A stretch of 11,322 nt of DNA. It comes from Butyricicoccus_A sp964513445. Lineage in GTDB: Bacteria; Bacillota; Clostridia; Oscillospirales; Butyricicoccaceae. The stretch is taken from NCBI GenBank assembly GCA_964513445.1, contig CAZEMM010000066.1, positions 1 to 11,322 on the forward strand, given 5' to 3'. Numbering within the stretch: the first letter of the stretch is position 1; each line of letters starts with the position of its first letter. The notes beneath the pieces were generated by a model, which saw only the letters and a program-made list of their open reading frames with translations, had not been told where the DNA came from and did no database searches. This document shows, one piece after another, positions 7,074-11,322 of this stretch. The position numbers and the translations under genes were made by a program.

Positions 7074-7730
7074 TTACAAAATACGTTGATTTTTATACCG
7101 GCCAGTGATGGAAAATTCCACCCATTCGGATATATTGACCGCATGGTCGCCGATTCGTTCAAAATATTTGGCGATCATCATGGCATCCATCGCCTGCTCC
7201 GCCTCCTGCTGTGAGCGGCGGATTGTGCCGATGAGCACGCCGCGCGTCTCATTAAACAGATTATCGACAACATCGTCATAGGCTATGACCTGCCTTGCCT
7301 TGTCCAAATCGGAGGCAATGTAGGCGTCGATCGCGTCTCGCACCATGCGAATCGTCGCCTCCGCCATGCGCGATACCTGCTCCGGCACGGTATAATCCGG
7401 ACGTTCGCATAAAAACAGCGTGACCTCCGCGATATCCTCCGCCAGATCGCCGATTCGCTCCATATCGGTAAGCATTTTGAGGGCGGCGGAAATCGTGCGC
7501 AGATCGCGCGCGACCGGCTGCTGCTGCAGCAGAAGCTTGAAACAGGTGTTCTCAATTTCACGTTCTTTTTCGTCTATGCTTTTATCCCCCTCACGGGTCA
7601 GCTGTGCGAGTCGCGCATCATGATGACGCAGCGCTTCAACGGCACGGCTGATCGCCGTTTCCACCATCGCCGCCATTGTAACCATGTCCTCATGCATGCG
7701 CAGCAGCTGTTTGTCAAAATGCTCTCTCAT
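7074..7730 (-). CDS. phoU: Phosphate transport regulator PhoU
   Basis: A 218-residue all-helical cytoplasmic protein with two PhoU repeats, which links the Pst transporter to the PhoR kinase and damps phosphate uptake and Pho signalling. The metal-binding helix motif occurs twice: TDMERIGDLAEDIAE (E91, D95, D99) and YFERIGDHAVNISEW (E191, D195, with N199 in the third position, as in many homologues). QQQPVARDLRTI (69-80) is the conserved linker segment. Length is typical. The ATG at 7730 has GGAGGGG at 7738-7744. Only 15 bases separate it from the pstB stop, so it is the last gene of the pst operon. Confidence 0.97.
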   Translation of the reverse strand: MREHFDKQLLRMHEDMVTMAAMVETAISRAVEALRHHDARLAQLTREGDKSIDEKEREIENTCFKLLLQQQPVARDLRTISAALKMLTDMERIGDLAEDIAEVTLFLCERPDYTVPEQVSRMAEATIRMVRDAIDAYIASDLDKARQVIAYDDVVDNLFNETRGVLIGTIRRSQQEAEQAMDAMMIAKYFERIGDHAVNISEWVEFSITGRYKNQRIL

Positions 7731-7745
7731 GTCGTGTCCCCTCCA

Positions 7746-8501
7746 TCAGCCGAACCTTCCGGTGATATAATTTTCTGTTCTCTGATCCTTTGGCATGGAG
7801 AACAGCTCCTGTGTATCTTCAAACTCAACCATTTCACCCAGCAGGAAAAATGCCGTTTTATCAGAGACGCGCGTCGCCTGCTGCATATTATGCGTGACCA
7901 TCACGATGGTATAATCGCGCTTGAGCTCCTGTACCAAATCCTCTACCTTCATCGTGGAGATCGGATCGAGCGCGCTGGTCGGCTCGTCCATCAGCAGCAC
8001 CTCCGGCTTGATGGCGAGCGCACGCGCGATACACAGACGCTGCTGCTGTCCGCCGGACATGCCGAGTGCGCTCTTATGCAGACGATCCTTGACCTCATCC
8101 CAAATAGCCGCGTCGCGCAGGCTGCTCTCGACAATCTCATCCAGCTGACGCTTGCCGCGTATGCCATGGGTGCGCGGGCCAAACGCAATGTTATCATAAA
8201 TGCTCATTGGAAATGGATTTGGTTTCTGGAACACCATACCGACGCGGCGGCGCAGCAGATTGACATCCATCCGGCTGTCAAAGATATCCTCCCCGTCAAG
8301 CTGGACGGTGCCGTCGATGCGGCAGCCCTCCACCAGATCATTCATGCGGTTTAGCGTCTTGAGCAGCGTGGATTTGCCGCAGCCGGACGGCCCGATGAAT
8401 GCTGTGATCTGCTTTTCCGGCAGCGCCAAATTGATCTTTTTCAGTGCATGAAACGAACCGTAATACAGCTCCAAATCGCGAATGTTATATTTTGTTTTCA
8501 T
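7746..8501 (-). CDS. pstB: Phosphate ABC transporter ATP-binding protein PstB
   Basis: The 251-residue ATPase that drives high-affinity phosphate import; it docks on the PstC-PstA permease at the cytoplasmic face. All ABC motifs are intact: Walker A GPSGCGKST (37-45), Q-loop Q92 within FQKPNPFPMSIYDN, signature MSGGQQQRL (148-156), Walker B VLLMDEPTSALDP (168-180) and the switch histidine H204 in VTHNM. FQKPNPFPMSI and the C-terminal TENYITGRFG are specific to PstB. The ATG at 8501 has AAGGGG at 8508-8513, overlapping the stop codon of pstA, so translation of the two is probably coupled. Confidence 0.98.
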   Translation of the reverse strand: MKTKYNIRDLELYYGSFHALKKINLALPEKQITAFIGPSGCGKSTLLKTLNRMNDLVEGCRIDGTVQLDGEDIFDSRMDVNLLRRRVGMVFQKPNPFPMSIYDNIAFGPRTHGIRGKRQLDEIVESSLRDAAIWDEVKDRLHKSALGMSGGQQQRLCIARALAIKPEVLLMDEPTSALDPISTMKVEDLVQELKRDYTIVMVTHNMQQATRVSDKTAFFLLGEMVEFEDTQELFSMPKDQRTENYITGRFG

Positions 8502-8511
8502 ATGCTTCCCC

Positions 8512-9405
8512 TTATTGCTTCGTCAGTTTCTTTGCAATCAGCGCAGCGACGGTATTCATAATCAAAACAATGATAAGCAGCACGACTGCCGTCGCATACG
8601 CCTGATCGGTATGCAGACCCTCGCTGGACAGGCAATACATATGTACCGCCAACGTTCGCCCGGAGGACAGCAGTGAGCCTGGCAGCTCAGTCGCGGTGCC
8701 CGCCGTGTAAATGAGCGCAGCCGTTTCACCGACGACGCGGCCAACCGCCAAAATAATGCCCGCCAAAATGCCCGGCATGGCGGATGGAAGCACGATACAA
8801 AATACCGTGCGCAGCTTGCCCGCGCCCAATCCAAAGCTGGCTTCACGGTACATATCCGGAACGGACAGCAGCGCCTCCTCGGTGCTGCGCATGATGAGCG
8901 GCAGAATCATAATGGACAGCGTCAGCGCGCCGGACAGCAGCGACATACCCCAGCCGAGCTGGGTGACAAAAAACAGCAGGCCGAACAGACCATAGACAAT
9001 GGAGGGGATGCCGGACAGCGTTTCCGCCGTCAGCCGCATCAGTCCAACCAGCTTATTGCCCTTTTTCGCATATTCTACCAAATAGATTGCCGTAAACACA
9101 CTGATCGGAATCGCGATGAGCAGCGACAGCGCGGTCATCTCTATTGTCGTGATAATCGACGGCATCATGGAACAGTTTTCCGATGAGTACTCCAGCGAAA
9201 ACAAATCCGGCGTCAGATACGGAATGCCGCGCACCAGAATATATCCGATCAAAAACAGCAGCACGGCAAAGGTAAAGCCCGCCGCCCCATAAACCAGCAC
9301 GCGCAGCAACAGCGATTGCAGCGACTGTCCCGCATGCGGCCGATCCTGCATACCGTGCACCGCGCCGCCCGTCATAGATACAGCGCCTCCAACAGACTGG
9401 CTCAT
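8512..9405 (-). CDS. pstA: Phosphate ABC transporter permease PstA
   Basis: A 297-residue inner-membrane permease, the heterodimer partner of PstC. A 33-residue cytoplasmic head (rich in Gly, Gln and Ser) precedes TM1 at about 35-58. Five further helices lie at about 86-110, 130-150, 155-175, 208-233 and 270-290. The ATPase-contact EAA loop is EASFGLGAGKLRTVFCIVLP (188-207), and GRVVGETAALIYTAG (222-236) is the conserved last-core motif of Pst permeases. The ATG at 9405 overlaps the pstC stop by four bases (ATGA), with GAGGGG at 9415-9420 inside the end of pstC. Methionines at 11 and 19 are possible alternative starts but lack such sites. Confidence 0.96.
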   Translation of the reverse strand: MSQSVGGAVSMTGGAVHGMQDRPHAGQSLQSLLLRVLVYGAAGFTFAVLLFLIGYILVRGIPYLTPDLFSLEYSSENCSMMPSIITTIEMTALSLLIAIPISVFTAIYLVEYAKKGNKLVGLMRLTAETLSGIPSIVYGLFGLLFFVTQLGWGMSLLSGALTLSIMILPLIMRSTEEALLSVPDMYREASFGLGAGKLRTVFCIVLPSAMPGILAGIILAVGRVVGETAALIYTAGTATELPGSLLSSGRTLAVHMYCLSSEGLHTDQAYATAVVLLIIVLIMNTVAALIAKKLTKQ

Positions 9406-10268
9406 GTTGTTTCACCCCTCTTTTTGATGACCGCAAAGGCCAGATTGATGAGCAGAATAAAGAGAAACAAAATCACGCCTGTTGCAATCAGCGCCTCACG
9501 GTGCAGGCCGGTCGCATAGCCCATTTCCAGCACAATGTTCGCCGTCATGGTACGAACGCCCTTCAATATACTGTTCGGCATACGCGCCTGATTACCGGCG
9601 ACCATAATGACCGCCATCGTCTCGCCGATCGCGCGTCCGACGCCCAGCACGACCGATGCCAAAATACCCGACTTTGCCGCCGGAAGTACGGCGAAAAATA
9701 CCGACCGTTCATGCGTTGCGCCCAGCGCCAACGCACCCTCATAATAGCTGTCCGGCACGGCGCGAATCGCGGATTCACTCAAATTGATGACCGTCGGCAA
9801 AATCATAATGCCGAGCAGCACAGATGCGGTCAACAGGCTGACACCGGTACAGCCCGGCAGCGTGCGCGCGAGCGGCACCATGACGACCAAGCCGAAAAAG
9901 CCATAGATGATAGACGGGATTCCCGCCATCAGCTGCACCAGCGGTTCCAGCATCGCATGCAGACGTTTGGGGCAAAAGCGCGACAGAAAGACCGCCGTCA
10001 GCACGCCAATCGGCACGCCAATGACAACAGCTCCCAGCGTCACGCACAGACTGCCCACGATCATCGGAAGTATACCATAGGATGCCGGCTGATTCTTTGG
10101 CGCCCATTTGGTGCCGAACAGGAAATCAAACACGCCAATGTCCTTCATCGCCGGAATGCCATTTGCAAACAAAAAGACACAAATCAGTGCAACCGCCACA
10201 ATGGACATACAGGCGCATACCAGGAATAGCCATGACATGCCGCGTTCCAACCGTTTTTGATGTTTCAT
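9402..10268 (-). CDS. pstC: Phosphate ABC transporter permease PstC
   Basis: A 288-residue inner-membrane permease forming the phosphate channel with PstA. TM1 lies at about 13-36 and the first outside loop contains FLFGTKWAPKNQPASYGILP, typical of PstC. Core helices follow at about 68-95, 112-134, 147-165, 201-223 and 261-281. The EAA loop (EGALALGATHERSVFFAVLP, 177-196) contacts PstB, and GRAIGETMAVIMVAGN (211-226) is the family motif. The ATG at 10268 is chosen because GAGG (10278-10281) lies 9 bases ahead. A GTG at 10283 would overlap that site and add five residues. pstS lies 66 bases upstream, beyond a hairpin that may adjust expression relative to pstS. Confidence 0.96.
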   Translation of the reverse strand: MKHQKRLERGMSWLFLVCACMSIVAVALICVFLFANGIPAMKDIGVFDFLFGTKWAPKNQPASYGILPMIVGSLCVTLGAVVIGVPIGVLTAVFLSRFCPKRLHAMLEPLVQLMAGIPSIIYGFFGLVVMVPLARTLPGCTGVSLLTASVLLGIMILPTVINLSESAIRAVPDSYYEGALALGATHERSVFFAVLPAAKSGILASVVLGVGRAIGETMAVIMVAGNQARMPNSILKGVRTMTANIVLEMGYATGLHREALIATGVILFLFILLINLAFAVIKKRGETT

Positions 10269-10293
10269 TTCAATAAACCTCACATCGAGCTGT

Positions 10294-10320
10294 CCCGCCG
10301 GACAGCGTACCTCCGGCGGG
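10294..10320 (-). other. Stem-loop between pstS and pstC
   Basis: CCCGCCGGA (10294-10302) and TCCGGCGGG (10312-10320) are perfect inverted copies around a 9-base loop. In pst mRNA the hairpin falls 14 bases after the pstS stop and 25 bases before the pstC start. No U-run follows, so it is more likely an mRNA stabiliser or processing site, or a weak attenuator, than a terminator. A processed stem-loop at the same junction is known in Bacillus subtilis pst mRNA. Confidence 0.7.
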
Positions 10321-10334
10321 AACTGTTTCCTCTG

Positions 10335-11261
10335 TTATGCAATTTCCTCCCATTCGGTGGTTTCACCTGTGAAGATGGAACGAACCTGCTCGCTGGTCAG
10401 ATTGTTGGTCGGATTGTTCGGATTGACGATAACGGCGATGCCGTCCAATGCTATTTGTACCGGCGTGAGCGCTGCGGCTTCTTCGTCGCTCAGATTGCGC
10501 GATGCCATGCCAATGTCGCAAATGCCCTCAATGGCGTTGTTCATGCCGGTCGTGGAGTCGGATTCCTGAATGGTGATCTCCACACCGCTGTTCACTGCGG
10601 CATAGGTCTCCTTCAGCTTTTCCATTACCGGCGTGACGGAGGACGAGCCTGCAACCGTGACGCTGCCGGTCACATCAGACGACGTATATGCCGCCGCTTC
10701 CTGATCGACCTCAATATAGCCCGCATCGGCAATGACCTGCTGTCCATCCTTGGACAAAATATAGCTGATAAAATCCTGTGCGGCATCCGAAGGATCACCC
10801 TTCGTTGCGATGTAAAACGGACGGGAAACGGCATAGCTGCCATTGCGCACGTTTTCCGCACTCGCCTGCGCGCCGTCGATATTCAACACCTTGATGGAAT
10901 CATTGACCGAACCGAGCGACGCATAGCCGATGGCCGTCTCATCGCCCGCCACATTTTGCATCATGACCTCTGTCTGATTTGCGATGATCGCGTCCGCGGT
11001 GGTATTGTCGACCGTTTCATCGCCATTCTTTTGTTCAATGCCAAACAGCTCAATAAACGCGCCGCGCGTGCCCGAGCCGTCCTCACGCGATACGACATCA
11101 ATCGTACCGCTCATCGCCGCTTCGGCTGCTTCTCCAGAGCCATTCGTCGTCTCAGCCGTGTTGTCCGCAGACGACGTGCCGCAGCCCGTCAGCACGCCCG
11201 CCAGCATCAGGCCAGCCAGCGTCAGCGCGCTGAATCTCTTTCCGTGTTTTACACATTTCAT
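10335..11261 (-). CDS. pstS: Phosphate-binding lipoprotein PstS, permuted block order
   Basis: A 308-residue lipoprotein that binds phosphate outside the membrane and hands it to PstCA. Residues 1-26 are a lipoprotein signal (basic start, then ALTLAGLMLAGVLTG) ending at lipobox LTGC with C27. An acidic Ser/Thr/Ala linker follows to about 50. The PBP-like fold starts with IDVVSREDGSGTRGAFIELF (54-73), then the segment IGYASLGSV (111-119), VSRPFYIATKG (145-155) and SKDGQQVIADAGYI (170-183). Only after these comes AGSSSVTPVMEKLKETY (204-220), CDIGMASRNL (248-257), ALDGIAVIVNPNNP (271-284) and LTSEQVRSIFTGETTEW (288-304). In textbook PstS the second set comes first, so this protein is circularly permuted. 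The ATG at 11261 has GAGG at 11272-11275. PstS identity is supported by pstCAB-phoU directly below. Confidence 0.93.
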   Translation of the reverse strand: MKCVKHGKRFSALTLAGLMLAGVLTGCGTSSADNTAETTNGSGEAAEAAMSGTIDVVSREDGSGTRGAFIELFGIEQKNGDETVDNTTADAIIANQTEVMMQNVAGDETAIGYASLGSVNDSIKVLNIDGAQASAENVRNGSYAVSRPFYIATKGDPSDAAQDFISYILSKDGQQVIADAGYIEVDQEAAAYTSSDVTGSVTVAGSSSVTPVMEKLKETYAAVNSGVEITIQESDSTTGMNNAIEGICDIGMASRNLSDEEAAALTPVQIALDGIAVIVNPNNPTNNLTSEQVRSIFTGETTEWEEIA

Positions 11262-11294
11262 CGTAGATTTTCCTCGTATTATAAAGTAGTAGTG

Positions 11295-11320
11295 TTTATA
11301 GTCCCTCTCCAAGGACTGTA
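11295..11320 (-). promoter_or_regulatory. Possible pstS promoter/operator region with dyad
   Basis: TATAGTCC (11297-11304) and GGACTGTA (11313-11320) form an imperfect inverted repeat, 7 of 8 pairs plus one G-T, with an 8-base centre. On the minus strand TATAAA (11300-11295) could be a -10 box, giving a pstS leader of about 27 bases. The -35 area falls at the window edge and shows only a 3/6 match. No clear Pho box was recognised. Confidence 0.25.
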
Positions 11321-11322
11321 TG

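Noticed and set aside
7620..8354. 244-residue plus-strand open frame across phoU and pstB
   Set aside because: It is opposite two intact, motif-rich genes and has no recognisable family pattern.
9501..10229. 242-residue plus-strand open frame opposite pstC
   Set aside because: Its product is implausibly rich in His, Arg, Gln and Asp, and it is a shadow of hydrophobic codons of the permease.
10335..11261. PstS as a truncated or frameshifted pseudogene
   Set aside because: At first the lack of the phosphate-site block near the N-terminus suggested damage. The missing block is present and complete in the C-terminal half, the frame is open throughout and the signal peptide is intact.
11278..11283. 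Perfect TATAAT on the minus strand upstream of pstS as its -10 box
   Set aside because: Transcription would start at about 11271, after the GAGG ribosome binding site (11272-11275), leaving no site in the mRNA, and the -35 position reads AGGGAC. Probably coincidental.
11262..11312. TTG start 17 codons upstream for pstS
   Set aside because: It would place an Asp/Lys/Tyr/Arg-rich extension ahead of a clear lipoprotein signal. The ATG at 11261 has GAGG and gives a standard signal peptide.

Overview
The window looks like core chromosome of a Clostridia-class Bacillota, probably an Oscillospiraceae, Ruminococcaceae or Lachnospiraceae relative. This rests on the gene order ylxM-ffh-rpsP-khpA-rimM-trmD, strong AGGAGG-type ribosome binding sites, fairly GC-rich genes, and a phosphate-binding protein of a type I associate with gut Clostridia. 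The genus cannot be fixed from the sequence. No rRNA, tRNA, CRISPR array, insertion sequence or phage gene was seen.

Left half, plus strand (1-6145). A VanZ-like membrane protein gene comes first. The SRP/translation cluster follows: ylxM (HTH protein), ffh (SRP GTPase), rpsP (ribosomal protein S16), khpA (KH RNA-binding protein), rimM (16S maturation factor) and trmD (tRNA m1G37 methyltransferase). A strong intrinsic terminator sits between khpA and rimM, inside what is normally one transcription unit. The usual end gene rplS is absent. Instead, a near-perfect housekeeping promoter overlaps the trmD stop codon and drives a two-gene unit: a PspA/IM30-family protein, then by a one-base TAATG overlap a two-pass membrane protein with an arginine/glycine-rich cytoplasmic head and an outside TPM/Psb32-like domain. 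A 12-bp-stem terminator closes this unit.

Right half, minus strand (6215-11261). A complete phosphate uptake operon reads right to left: pstS (lipoprotein), pstC, pstA (permeases), pstB (ATPase), phoU (regulator). Beyond phoU on the same strand is a NagD-type HAD phosphatase. The pst genes are tightly packed (4-base overlap, then gaps of 10 and 15 bases). The exception is the pstS-pstC junction, which carries a 9-bp hairpin that could separate pstS mRNA from the permease message.

Most notable: (1) the conserved blocks of PstS are in circularly permuted order relative to the textbook protein, directly behind an intact lipoprotein signal; (2) the PspA plus RG-rich/TPM membrane protein pair, which looks like an envelope-maintenance module; (3) the terminator between khpA and rimM. 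The rest is ordinary housekeeping content.
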